Source of the DNA: Hyposmocoma kahamanoa
Lineage: Eukaryota > Arthropoda > Insecta > Lepidoptera > Cosmopterigidae
Length of the DNA stretch: 64,000 nucleotides
NCBI RefSeq assembly: GCF_003589595.1
Contig: NW_020653945.1
Span: 8,769,561-8,833,560 of the forward strand
Direction of reading: 5' to 3'
The position numbers and the translations under genes were made by a program. The notes beneath the pieces are model-generated. The model saw nothing but the letters and a program-made list of their open reading frames with translations. It searched no databases and was not told the origin of the DNA. Positions 24,561 to 37,500 of the stretch are shown here, piece by piece; within the stretch, counting starts at the first letter, position 1, and the number at the start of each line of letters is the position of its first letter.

Positions 24561-27500
24561 TCACTTGAGGCAGCGCTCGAAGTAGGAGGAGCCAACGTAG
24601 CCGCCCCGCATGGCTCTCTGGACGTGTTGTTCAAAGAGCCGTCGGTTACTCTGGAGCTCGTCTGCCGCTTCTTTATTCAGTGGGTCCTCTGGGTTTGGTT
24701 CCTGTGAAAAAAAAACAATATCTAATAACCAAAAACTTTTAAAGACATGTGATGTAAATTTAAAAAAATGTAAAACAAAATTAGAAAGATTGCATGTATA
24801 ACTGATTATAGAATATTGTTTCACTCCTGTAAGATGCTTAGTAGCATAGCTAGTACACTTTAAAAAACAGTAATTATTTAGTTCCATGCAAATAAATATG
24901 TGAACATAAACTACTGTTTTCGATATTAAGGATAATTGCTGAATATTACTGTAATTTTCATTTTATGGTAACTAAAGAAAATAATTTACGTCAATATACT
25001 TATTAACGTGAAACGCAATAATTTCGGTTTGCCATTCAGTTTTCAATTACAAATTGGTATATCGACTTCCTGTAGATCTGCAATACAAAAGTTTACGTTT
25101 TTATAGATGCTTTCACAACAAAATATTCGTTAAATGTATATAAAGTGTGAAAAGATCTAACCTAGTTTCACAAAGTGAACGTTAGTGTTTATTGTCCATT
25201 AAGGCGATGAGGTGCCCAAAATATTGCTCTTAAATATGGTGTTTTTGTGTAAGTTTTTTAGGCGATAACATAGCACGTGGAACTTTGAAAATGGTATATC
25301 TTGTAACACTTATCTTCAAGTGTAGCTTGAAATTCCTAGAATATTGCTTGTTGTCATAGGTAGTACAAAAACTGGATTACAGTGAGACTCTGGTGGTTAT
25401 TTTTGACATATTTTTCTCGGGCAAACCAAACCTGCTTACTACCAAATTTGGTGTGGTTATTTAAATGGTACATATCTTGATCCTGACACTTTATTTGTTT
25501 TAAATAAAAGATAAGTAACAAATTTAGGAGTAAAAAGTAACTTTCGCCTACTAAAGTACGAGCAAAATATTTGCTTGCAAATTATGGACAGGCACTTAAC
25601 AGTGTGAAAAAATATCATACACAAAAAAATACGTAAATAAGCAAATATAATGCACCAATTCGTTGAAATCAAAACAAAATATTTTAAAAATAATCAAATT
25701 TAGCCATTAGGTGAGAATAAAAAAAATATAATATATTTGGTTGGATTAGAACCTAAAACACAAAGTATTCAAAACAAAAATGAAATTATTGTTTGCGTCC
25801 TTGATTATTTAGTAAAATTGCAACGTTGAAAACTTCTGCTGCGTAGCTTGCGTTTGTGGGATACGTGGCCCAGACCTCTGTTTTGATATAGTTTTGACAA
25901 ATTAATTTATTTTGTATTGTAATCGGCTGTCTACCGTCGAGCACGATACTTACGAGATATGTAGTTGGACATAGTTATGCAAACTATAACCAACCACAAA
26001 ATGTCACTTTCGACATAATTAGATTTTTGTAAAAACAGTGTGAAGAAATAAATAGGTAAGTTGTTTGAGACTAGAGATACGCCGAGTACTCGTTTGCTAC
26101 TCGGTACTCGGTGTACTCGGCCGAATAACTCGGTTCATGAGAAGAGTACTCGGTTAAAATAAAGCATCACAGCTATAGACATAATAAAGTAAAATCACCG
26201 ATATATTTAAAATATCCAAAAGAGATTTATTACTAGATATTGTAGACAATTGTAATCATTTCTAGCAATTTAGTAATTTAAAACGAAAGTTTACATTATT
26301 AATATTTAAAATTTAACAAAGGCAAGTTATGATGTGGGAATATTTACAAGGCATTCTGTGCGTTCAGGCACATTACCCGCTTCTGCAAATACCCGCTCGC
26401 TATACACAGTGCTTGCAGGTAGGTGCACATAAAAACACTCGTGCTAACTGTGCCAGTTTTGGATATTTTGTTTTATGCTCTGCCCACCATTGGAAAGGAC
26501 TCTGCTCTCGCGACAATAAACTTTCATTGATATATCGGCCTAATTCTAGAGCAACGGGGGCTATTAGGATCATCGCGTTCCGGTCGTAATGAACCGAGTA
26601 ACTCGGCCGAGTACTCGGCTCGGCAAATGTTAAACCGAGTAATATTCGGTACTCGGTTAGTCAGTAAAACTTGTACTCAGCGCATCTCTATTTGCGACAA
26701 ACGATATACTGTAGCAGTGAGAACGATATAGGGAAACTATTATATTATATAGCAATAAATAGAAAACATTATGTATCTTTTTATTTAGTTAACGAGAACC
26801 ATGTTCTAGTTTTCGTAATGAAAACGCCAAAGATCTACAGTACTTCAGTACATGTGACATGGATCCGTTTAGCATATTTAAAAAAAGACATTATATGAAG
26901 TTAAGCAGCAAGGTTCTTTTTAGCTATTAAAAAGTTACTTATTTAGGGTTGGTACCCTGAACGACTTTTATTTTCTCCGTTTTGGCTTGGTATGTTGCCA
27001 GGATCTTTTGTGAGCGGGTAAAGAACAAGTCTGGTGTCCTACCTAAATACATAACTCAATTTCACTCGAGGTGTGGGTTGTTTGTTGTTTGCACAACATG
27101 TCCAGTTCTTATATGCTTTGATATTTTTTGGTTTGATAGCATGTGTGTATTTTAAGTACAACGCCATCTGTTAGCGGCAATCAATATTATGCTATATTAA
27201 GCGGAAGGTCCAACTACCACACTCTTACCGCATCGGGGCGTATGGCGCCACCTTATTGAAGAAATTATAGTATGCGCGTTATCGCTCAAGGTCATCAACG
27301 CAAGGTCATTGACGCTTGTCAGCGTCTTAATGACATAACTAATACTAAAAATCTATAGTAGTTAATGGTTGACCTACTGTCTTTCAAGCAGAGGTAGAGA
27401 TTTGATTTGAGTTTCCCGGAATTTACGAGTATGTCCGAAATTAATTTTGGAATTTATCATGAGCTTCTCGGTAAAGGAAAATATTGTGGTGAAACCTGCA

Positions 27501-30031
27501 CGTCGAAATAGGTTCACAACTCTCGGAAACCGTGCGATGTCCACAACCCGCATTGGGCCAGCGTGGCGGACTATGGCACACCTAAGCTACAGAATGTCAA
27601 ATGAACAAATACGTTGCACAATCAATAATCTGCAATAATTATAATGCTGATACTGTTCAGGTTTCCACTAATTGTTTTTCCAATTCATGTGAATATTATA
27701 ACTAAAAAATGTCTCAATTGCATTGCCTGTAGATTTAAATTCCCATGGGTGAAGCTTATTTTATTTACTTATTTATATTATTCTCCCATGGGTGTGATAT
27801 ACAAGATATCTCTTTCTCATGAAAGAGTATGATGTAGGACGTCTGTTAAATAATAATAATAACGCTCACACTCAACATAGCCCCGCACAGATGTCATAAA
27901 AAACCATAATCCAGTTTTAAAATATTGCAACTGATAGATGATATTTTAGAAATATATAATTACAGCAATATCTGATATATCGGACATGTTAACAAACTTT
28001 TACAGTTACATAACAACAACAACAACAACAGTTAACTTTTTAACTGTTTTTAAATAGACAATTTTGAGCCTTGTCTTATGCAATTAATTTAAAACAGATA
28101 TTAGACCACTTGTGACTTAACTGCGTTTTAGTGGACCCAGTACTATAGTTTTACATTACAGCTAATCTTATCAAGTAGATACAAACAACCCAGCAACAAA
28201 ATGGTTGAATTGCTGTCCAATAATTGGACTAGAGAATGGAAAGCAAACGAGATTCTTTGTTTGAGGGAATGTCAAAAATGACCCCTGTACACTGATAAGT
28301 AAGAATTATTTTATATACTTAGTAATTATTACCAACAGGGCGGTGACTCTGCCTCTCAATTTGAACACGCTACTTATATTTTATATTCCCCTATATATCA
28401 ACAAAAAGCACCAGCCTAATGAGTGAACTTACCAAGAATAAATACTGTAGCCCATACACTATAGAGTTGACAGTGAGTACTGGTTTCCAGTCTTCTCTGA
28501 GTATGTTCAAGCATACATTGCCTTCCAGGTCTATGTTGGGATGGTATACAGCTGTTTCACATTTTACCTTGGGTGGCTCATGAGGATAGTTTGGTCCTAC
28601 CTGAAAGTTTAACACGTTTCACTTATTCTAGTAGGACAGGTATGATATATATGTTGAAACATCTGCTTACAGTATGATGTACATAGAGACGAAAATAAAA
28701 GGTAAAAAAATTGTGGAGTTTCCTTCTATCCAATTAGACTTCTTTGTGTGAGAGAAGTACACCCCAAATGCACATCTGATTGTTGTAAAAAGCAGAGCTG
28801 ACCTGTCTCCAGGTAGCTCTACCTGGAGATAGGTGGTAGTGTTGTTATATTCATTGACCATGGTAAATATTTTTTTCTAGAGTAGATCCAGAAGAGATTG
28901 GGCTTCCAAAATAACTGGTAGGCATTTTTAACAGTTTTTATAATGTGTGCCCTAGGCTTCTTTTGTCCTAGGCTGTGTGCTTACCCTTACCCCTACATGA
29001 TTACAGTAATGTTTGTTAATATTCAATTGTGGCTTTCTGAGACCACCAACTCTAATAACCACCAATATTGAATAAGTACACATCCAGGATATGATGTTAT
29101 AGGTACAAAGAAGAAAACAAAAACATTTTAGGGTTAAACTAAATAAAGAGGTGATTGCTAACATTATGACAGGTTGAAGTTGAAATAGTCACAAGTTATC
29201 AAAACAGAATATAAGAACAATAATATGTGGATTGGTACAGATATTGATCCTCAGATGTATTTGAACTAGTCACAAATGAATGTATTTATATGTTATGATA
29301 AATAACAACAATAATCCATTATATAGCATTTAAATTACTTGTGTGGTCACCTTATATCACATAAAGAAACAGAAAGTTTCTATACAGGTATAACACTGAT
29401 ATTTGTGTATGAAAATACCATGTGTACCAAGTTATACATTATTTCCAATTTATAACACAGCCATGTATGTACACAAGTATCAAAGCCACTATGTGTTAAT
29501 TGCCAGATAGTCTTCAACATTCTGTACTCTCTTCATAAGGTAAAGAAGGCTATAGATAGGTATTTCAGGTTTGAGTTAAGTGATACTTGATATGTTTACC
29601 TTAAAACTAAATACAAATCTCCCTCCTCTATAGAAACCTTCATCAGGACATATGATTAATTTGAAATTAAGAAGATCGTCAGGGTCTGGGAATTCTGTAC
29701 TGCAAGTTTTTGGCAGGTTCAGTTCATTCAAATCTGGAATTTAAAAAAATATAAATGAAGCTATTCGGCATAACGTAAGGGACCTAGACCAGAACAGTGT
29801 AATTAAAAAAAAGGGATAAGCACCGATAGCAACATCGATGATTTTACAGTTATTTAGACATTTACCAACACGGTGATAAGTATTTTGAAAAGAGAAATGA
29901 CGAACATCGCTTTTACACGTACCTTTTGTAATCCGCAATTGCGCCGCTGACGCTTTCTTTTGTGATCCCCCAGCTCTCGGCGTACCTTCTTCATCTTTCT
30001 TTTGTTGTTTTAAAGAAAATAGTTTTATCAT
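24561..30031 (-). CDS. UBE2M: NEDD8-conjugating enzyme E2 (UBE2M / Ubc12), complete
   Basis: Four exons join in phase: 29923-30031, 29600-29733, 28433-28600 and 24561-24701, giving 183 aa, the same length as human UBE2M. The N-terminus [15 protein letters not shown] is the UBE2M-specific extension that docks on the NEDD8 E1. The UBC fold follows, with HPN ([16 protein letters not shown]), catalytic Cys111 and the conserved DWKPVL segment. The C-terminus ends [14 protein letters not shown]. All introns have GT donors and AG acceptors. The enzyme takes NEDD8 from the E1 (NAE1-UBA3) and passes it to cullins, mainly with RBX1, which switches on cullin-RING ubiquitin ligases. The last intron (24702-28432, 3.7 kb) holds a fossil hAT element and SINE fragments. 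The gene is divergent from the Daxx-like gene, with about 1.5 kb between the start codons. The assignment is very secure because nearly every residue matches the family. Confidence 0.97.
26082..26690 (-). mobile_element. Deleted hAT transposon with TIRs and 8-bp target duplication
   Basis: The left end TAGAGATACGCCGAGTACTC and the complement of the right end (TAGAGATGCGCTGAGTAC) are terminal inverted repeats of the hAT 'AGAGATGCGCC' type. The flanks TTTGAGAC (26074-26081) and TTTGCGAC (26691-26698) match at 7 of 8 bases, as expected for a hAT target-site duplication. Many GAGTACTCGG-like subterminal repeats lie inside both ends. The element sits in the last UBE2M intron, antisense to nothing essential. 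Only the transposase C-terminus remains (next entry). Confidence 0.85.
26330..26582 (-). pseudogene. hAT transposase C-terminal (hATC dimerisation) remnant
   Basis: On the minus strand one frame reads [36 protein letters not shown]. After a frameshift near 26400 the next frame reads [19 protein letters not shown]. The order 'EL..Y..E', 'PF.WW...K', 'YP.LA.LAR.FL..P', 'SER.F..AG' is the hATC dimerisation region at the end of hAT transposases. The frameshift and the loss of the catalytic core show it is dead. The plus-strand 86-codon frame over it is a shadow. Confidence 0.85.
27420..27585 (+). mobile_element. SINE-B body fragment
   Basis: Matches the middle of the SINE at 60938-61205: GGAATTTATCATGAGCTTCT, GAAACCTGCACGTCGAA, CCCGCATTGGGCCAGCGTGG. 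The tRNA-like head is missing. Lies in the last UBE2M intron. Confidence 0.65.
27850..27888 (-). mobile_element. SINE-A 3' fragment
   Basis: TAATAATAATAACGCTCACA then CTCAACATAGCCCCGCAC is the 3' tail of SINE-A in antisense, cut off after about 40 bp. Confidence 0.75.
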
Positions 30032-31513
30032 TGTCCTAATCTAATCGATAGAAATATGAATTAACTATGATTTTTATATGAAGAAAATTACAATTTATTT
30101 TGACAGCTGTTTTTTTAATTCATAGTTGTCGAGACTGTGTGACCCATTCCTGATTTTAAAAATATACGTTATAATAATTATTTGCTTAACAAGAATTTAT
30201 GTAAAATTTGTATGAGAAAATGTGACAAAAATTAAAAATTAATATTATTTCTCAAGTCACGTGGTTATATGATATATGTATATAGCGATTAAATTAAAGA
30301 TATCAATAGAAATGAAATCATATACAGCCGAAAACTGCAACATTCTAAGTAGATTATTTTATATTGCAACATCTACTTAGTGTTGTAATTTCATATTTAA
30401 ATAATCTTTGTAATGTCGATTATGATTACTTTCGATCAAATTATCCGTAAATAATTAATTTTGTTATATTTTCTGTTGGATTTTATTTATCTTTGAATAG
30501 TCATAAGTGCTTATGCTGCCAATGCATTAAATTGAAAATTTGAATATATCACAATGCCTATTCAAAATGGCTGTCTCCGATCGATTTTTGTTTTAGATAA
30601 AAGATTAATCTTTCTTGAATTAAAAGATCGATTTTTAAAACGAAAGATCGCTATGTTGGAAAACTAAAATCGATATTTTTTACTATATGTAATCACCTTA
30701 TTTTTTTTATTTTTTAGCGAGTCGATCAGGTTTGAACTTTTGAAATATTATTTCGATATCGATCGAGTGATAATTATAAGTAAAATAGACAATTATTGTA
30801 ACATTTAATATCGATTTTTCTGATGTACTCCGATGCACGTATTCAAAAAAAGATTTACGGAGGTACCGTAAGATATCTTTGCAGTGTTACTAGTATCCAT
30901 AATAGTTGATGGTTCATTTAATTTAGACATTTTTGTTTATCACCATTTTATTTCATGAAGTCATTATCGGCAATAGGCAACAGCAATTTGCATGTAAGTA
31001 TATCTTAACTTACTTGATAGTTAAATGCAATAATGTTTATAACAACAAATTCGGGACAATCCGACTTTATTCTAAACTTATCGCATTTAACTATCAAGTA
31101 GTTGGTTTTTTCTTCGATTTATATAATAAAAAGTACTAAATAACGTTTAATAGTGTATGTGTGTGTATATTTTATCCAGTGTTTTAAAAGTGTTTTGTAC
31201 ATACATACATACATACATACAAACATTCCGTTTTACGATAAAAGATTTATAGATATGTTGAAAGATTGATATCGAAAATCGATTATTGAACGAATAATAA
31301 TTGGTATGTCTCATCTCTATAATGTGAAGTTTGTGGTAAAAAATGCTAAACGTCCGCAGCGTTTTATGGTGAAAATACTGTTCTTAGAAACTGCACTGTA
31401 TTTGCAATGAAATATTAAAGTCAAATAATACATATACTGTGACTATTATGCGCATAATTCCATAAAATTTTCTAAATTTCTTTATTTTGAGATTTCAATT
31501 TCATTGACTTACC
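30032..31513. promoter_or_regulatory. Divergent intergenic region between UBE2M and the Daxx-like gene
   Basis: About 1.48 kb of AT-rich DNA separates the two start codons and should contain both promoters. No clear TATA or initiator could be assigned. It holds a 17-bp inverted repeat (ACTTGATAGTTAAATGC at 31012-31028 and its complement at 31083-31099) and an (ATAC)n run at 31199-31220. The small open frame at 30933-31139 spans the inverted repeat and is not credible as a gene. Confidence 0.45.
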
Positions 31514-34500
31514 ATGGCCACGGAGGATGTAATAGAGTTGGGATCATCGGATGATGAGACTGAACCGGCACCGAAAAAGGTTTGTTGTCTCGTTGCACGA
31601 TAATGATCTTGAGTTATGCATCAAAAACAGCAACTGAATTGTCCCAATGAACAATTTTTCATTTGTTTGCAGGTAAAAAACATTCCAACTAACGCCATGG
31701 TGCACATACCATCCAAGTTTCCTGAGTTAACGATTAAGCCCACAAAGGGGAAAGTTACTCCCGGTAGATCGGGAGATAAAAGTACGCAATCTAAGGTAAC
31801 AGCATTAAGTAAAGCAACTTCATTGACTATGAGTAAAGTCAAAATTGTACCCACACTAGGTAAGCCAAGAACTACATCACCTATCAAAGTAAATGGCAGA
31901 CCAATACAGAGACTAACAGGACCAGTAATACTGCCAATGTCATCTGGAAAGCTTGTGAGGAATCCATTACAATCGGCAATGCCTATTGTTCCTAAACACA
32001 AGGCACCTGGGAGCAGGATAATGGTGAATTCTCCTACGACTATAATGAATAAATTCAATAACTCTCAGTTAAAGATCAACAAGGTTCCAATTTCAGCAAA
32101 TCCAAATAATTTAAAGTGTCCTATTAAAGTTCATGACCCGAGAACATTGAATAAGTTGCCTCCTGATATCACGATAGTCAAGACAGTGAGCTGTAAGCGT
32201 CCAATGCCAAGCAAACCCATGTTCGTCAGAAAGAAACAAAAGCAAAATATAAATAGTGCTTCAGCTACATTAGAAACAGTAGAATTAGATGATGATGATC
32301 TTACCCAAGCTTCCACTTCAAGTCCGCAGTGGTATTTGAGACCAGAAGAGCAAAATGAGGCTAATGATTCCAATGAACCTGAAAATTCATTAGAGAATAA
32401 AAACAATGCTGAACCAGAATGTTCATCCAAGATGATTGAGATAACTATAGAAGATAGCCCAATTAAGGTAATGCAGAATAAAAGAACCCATGAAGTTGGT
32501 GCTGAACTGGCTATTACTATTGATGACAGTCCCATTAAAACTGTGGCTGATAAAGATCCCTTAGGCAGCGATGGTGAAAGAACTGAGGGTGATAATCAAA
32601 AGACTCCACGAAGTAAGAAAAAGTTGAATTACCCGAAGGAAACTGGAGCCACATCTGACATTGCAACTATTGAGATAGAAATAGAGCCAATCGATTATCC
32701 TAAGCTCAATGCAAGCAACGTCAAAACAGTAAACTGTGGCATAAATGATACTATTGTGGAAATATTTGAATCACCTGCAAAACCTATACAGGAGCAGCAG
32801 GATTCTACACCAAAGAAAGATGAAAGCAAGAGACCTGAAATAACTTTGAAGCATGTGGAGTCTTTAGCCCAGACTTTGGAAGACGGAGAGTTCCATCCCA
32901 TATACCAGAAGTTTATAGATCTCTGTTTTAAATTAGAAAACTCTGATGACATGAAAAAAATTGTTGAGAAAAAAATAAAGGCCTACTACAAGCAAGCTCC
33001 TCAAGTATACACTTCTTCAGAGGACTTCATTGACATGGTGTCAAGCAAAATAATCTCTATGCAAGCTAGTCCAGAGAAAATGTATTTGTACATTAAAGAT
33101 ATTGTAGATGAACTGAACTTACAAAGAAAAATGGCCAAAGGACAACTGTCTACAAAAGAAGCTACAAGTGCAGGTACTATTTAAACTTCTATTTAGAGTA
33201 AAGGGCTTACAGTTTGTATGTCCATAACTTATTTGTAATGGATTGATATGAATAGAAATCAATAAAGGCTTTTCTTATTTGTACTAGAAAGGAACAATAA
33301 AGGTATTTGTAATTTAAATATTGATAGATTAATGATCTACCAAGATTTTAATTCATTATTCAGGTGAAGACTGAGACTTTATCACCATAATGGAAAAATA
33401 TTATACATATTATTATTACTTAATTTAGGGCATAAGTCTTACCTGTCCATCAATTTGTCAAGTCATTATTATATCAAGACTAGAAATTTTAAATAATGAA
33501 TTAATTAAAAAATTTTCTACCTGTATTAATATCACTAATTTTGTATTTTATCTTTTATACCATCAGAAAAGTTCCAGTTTCCAGAGGATGGGGAGTTTGA
33601 TGCCAAGCGGCAGAGGCAAATTCGAAAACTTGAGAAAACAATCAAGAAATTGCACAGAGCCATTCAGAAGCTCGAAGAGCAAGAAGTTGACTTTGATGAT
33701 GAGGAAGATTCAGTCTATTTGCTCACAGAAAGGTAAGAGTTGTATTATCTGTATGTAATCTTAGACAATATTGGATCTTGTTTGCAACTAATATTGAAAG
33801 TTGGTGCTGACTGTGTGACCAGCTGGCTGAAGTGACTGTGTGTGAAAGGTAGTTTTTTACTATAGTACAGCTATCCCTGGTCATAGCTGTCTTGTGGCAC
33901 TTTGTATGTAAGTAAGCATTAGATAAAAAAGCATTGCTGAAAAAGTTTTCATTTTTTATTAAAATTCAGTGACAATATAGGTAGGTAGTTTGAAAACGGT
34001 TTGGTTGTTATTGCCATAATAGTCCACTAATCAATGTATGAATAGTCATTGTCGTCGCTTTTTCTAGATTTAATTTATGGCCGTACATATTATAGAGCTA
34101 TGTAACATAAAACCAATGTCAATAACACATTTTGTTTAACTTTAGCGATGAAGATGGTCCTTCGAAAAAAGATGTAGACAAGACACTTGTGAAAGACTGT
34201 AATGTGTTATTGCAAAGGTTGGTGAGATTTTTAATCTGTTTATGTTTCATTTTTATTTGCTCAAACAGTATATTTGCATTTGTTAGTCTGTTTATTACAT
34301 CTGTGTGTGTGTGTGTGTCTGTTGATTCATTATTTTCTATTTCTCTATGACACACAGGTTTTTATTCAAATGTCATATTGTTTTATATATAGATATGTAC
34401 TTCAGTACTTGAGAATTGGCTATTTATTATTTATCTCTCACCTCAATGCTTTGTTTGTCTAGTGCTCGGGAAGTATGAGTTCTATTTCTTGTAGCTTTAT

Positions 34501-37500
34501 ACAAAGATACAAGTTGCGACTCACTGATAGAAATAGAATGCGTACTTCCCGGTATGGTGGAGAAAAGAATTTATACCATTGTACACGGATAGGTTCTAAA
34601 GCAAAGGGAATAATACGAGATGACCTGAATGTGGAAAAGATAAAAGAATGATAAACGGCCTGCAAAAACCATGATATCGATCCAATGCCAAGTAAAAATA
34701 ATTAAGTTTATTTTTTGGTCATCTCCGTTTTTATTTTGTTTTTTGATTTTTAAAAATTTTTTCACAAAATTCCTTTTACTTTTTTTCGAATTTAGTTATT
34801 TATGTTTTTTTTTTCAATGAATATGGTGAATTTAAAATGGTGGCCGAAGAAAAACGCACTTTTTATCCGGCTGAAATTTGTCATGCGAAGGTCTTTCAGG
34901 AGTCCTTTATCACAATTTGGGGCCAGAAGCTTTTTCGCCATTTTCATATAAGACCGCTTTAAAAGCGTTCGTTGGCGGCAGAATACAGGGTGTAAATTTG
35001 AGACGGGGCAGCAAGGCCATCTACCTTAATCGTTGTAGTTACAGGAAAACGGTTCGAGAAGACTATCCATGAATTTTGAAGATATTTTGATTGGCATTCA
35101 CAGATTAAAAAAAAATGGTACAGTCAGCAAGATAAAAGGCAATTTGTACAAAACTTTTTTTATGCTTTTCGATCCGGTTCTGGTAAGGATCATTAGTCTC
35201 TATGGGACCAACTGTGAGGTAAAAGTACTCGAAATGTCAGAAATCGCAAAAAAACTTTTTACCATACATTTTGTATGGTAAAAAGTCTAGTCATATCTAG
35301 TCTTCAGTTATTCTAGGTAGTTAAGGAAATTAACAAATTGTATACGTATTATGTATTTCAAACTAAAAACAATAACGAAAAGCAAAATAACATAAAAAAT
35401 CTATGATCGATTCGCTCTCTTCCGCAAAGAGCAAGTAGCGGCTGCAATTTTACTCCAATTAATTTGTTTCCACATTTGAGAACATTTTGATTAAAAATCG
35501 TATAAAAAGTGACAATTCTCTATTAATAAAACAAAGCTGTTCGAAATTAAAAAAATAATGTTATGATTATAATTTGTTTTTACTTAATACTTATTTGTAG
35601 ACTAATTTGTTAGTTTTCTTAACTACCTAGATTAAACTGATTACTAAATATGTCTCTACAAAATGCATGGTAAAAAGTTTTTTGCGATTTCTGACATTTC
35701 GAGTACTCTTACCTTAGTTGGTCCCATAGAGACTATTATCCTTACCAGAGACTGGATCCAATAGCATAAAAAAAAGTTTTGTATAAATTGCCTTTTATCT
35801 TGCTGACTGTACCATTTTTTGAAAATCTGTAAATGCCAATCAAAATATCGTCAAAATTCATGGATAGTCTTCTAGAACCGTTTTCCTTTAACTACAACGA
35901 TTAAGGTGGCTGGCCTTGCTGCCCCGTCTCAGATTTACGCCCTGTGTACATACACAGAGTTATTTTTAAATACAACCTCCCAGACCATTATTACCAACGT
36001 CATAAATAACAACTTTTGTTCCATGACTTTTAATAATTCATCAGTTTTTAATTTCATACAAAAATAATAAATTTAATAATTTTAGATTAATAATAAATTT
36101 TAATCGGTATCTCTTACCAACGGTTACTCTGTGTTAGCCATTGACCTTCAAGGTCAATGGTATTACCAAAATCAAGCCTAGCGTAAGTGAATAGCGGGGA
36201 TGAGGGTGGTTCACCTAATGTACGTCACGATCAGTCGTTTCTGCGCCCGCGCGTAGCAAGTGCTTGTATCGATACTACACACGGAAATGTTGCGAATAGT
36301 TGCAAAGTGTGATGAATTATCATCACACCTTGCGTCCGAAACTTGCCTTGAATATGTAAGATGGTTCCCTAACGTAACTAAGCGTGTAAACAATGTTACA
36401 AAGTTACACAGATTGTAACACTGATTACGAGATCACGGGCAATTCCTGCCTAGATCCAGCGATTTTAGTCAAATTACATACGTATTACATACGAATTATT
36501 CTTATTTTATTTCCAAATGTAGCCAACCCTAGGCCTGGTTAATGTAAACTTAAACTTTTATCAAGTGAAAACAAAAATACAATTCATCAATATGAAGAAA
36601 TGTGCTAGTTAGTACTTTGTTTTTATTTAGCTGCACTTAGTACTGTAAAAGATCATTTCGTATTAATAATCGGTAAATAAATTTAATTCCAATTGACGCG
36701 CGGGAATCGGTACTCCCTGCCGCTACTCGCCGCCGCGACCGGCGTATTATTATTATTATTTCGTATCAAATAAAGATAATAATAGTTTCAGATTTTACAA
36801 GAAAAACTTAAAGTTGATTATTGATAAATGTTTTGTGAAAAGTTATAGAACAAAAGTTGATGTTTATGATGTCAATAATATAGTCCTGCGTGGTTGTAAG
36901 TATTTTAAAAATAGCCCTGTGTACTATAAACAATAAACTTAATAAGGCGTAAATCAAAATGAAGTCGAAAATGTAAGCTTTTCGGAGAGGCATGAAGGCT
37001 CTCGATTTATGTACTCCCAAAAATAAAGTAGCAAGATGCAACGCACGAACAACTGACCTATATCTTAAAACAATTTAAAAACAATAAAGCCGTTAACTTT
37101 TAAGTAGTTTAGAAAAATACTGTATTTTAGGTACAAGGAAAGGATGATCCGAGTGCATGCTAAGTTTTGCCAGCTGACCAACACAAAGCTGCCTTCGGAA
37201 CCTCGAGTTGTGATCGAAGCGCGTCCAGGTCAGCCCACAGGACCAGCAAAGCGGTTGGAAAAGTGGGTCAATAGAAAAGTTCCAATAGGAACACCTCTGC
37301 CATTCCCAGATTTCCATGATGTTCTTCGCTGCGTAAGAGAAGCAAATGAGGAAGATAAATTAGGATGGAATGAAGCTGATATTATGGAAGAAGGTAATTT
37401 TTTCATTGGTACTATTGTTCCATGAGATGCATATACGTAATTATGGTCCTGATCCTGAATATTAATATCTGATTATTTATTATTTGTTTTAGCTCGTGAT

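Noticed and set aside
28014..28031. (AAC)n and other short runs ((GT)n at 34301, (TTA)n at 51824, (ATAC)n at 31199) as CRISPR-like or regulatory arrays
   Set aside because: They are simple microsatellites with no spacer structure, in a eukaryotic genome.
31621..32535. Minus-strand open frames of 145 and 134 codons, and others at 38121-38459 and 39174-39560
   Set aside because: Antisense shadows of the long Daxx-like exons 2 and 7.
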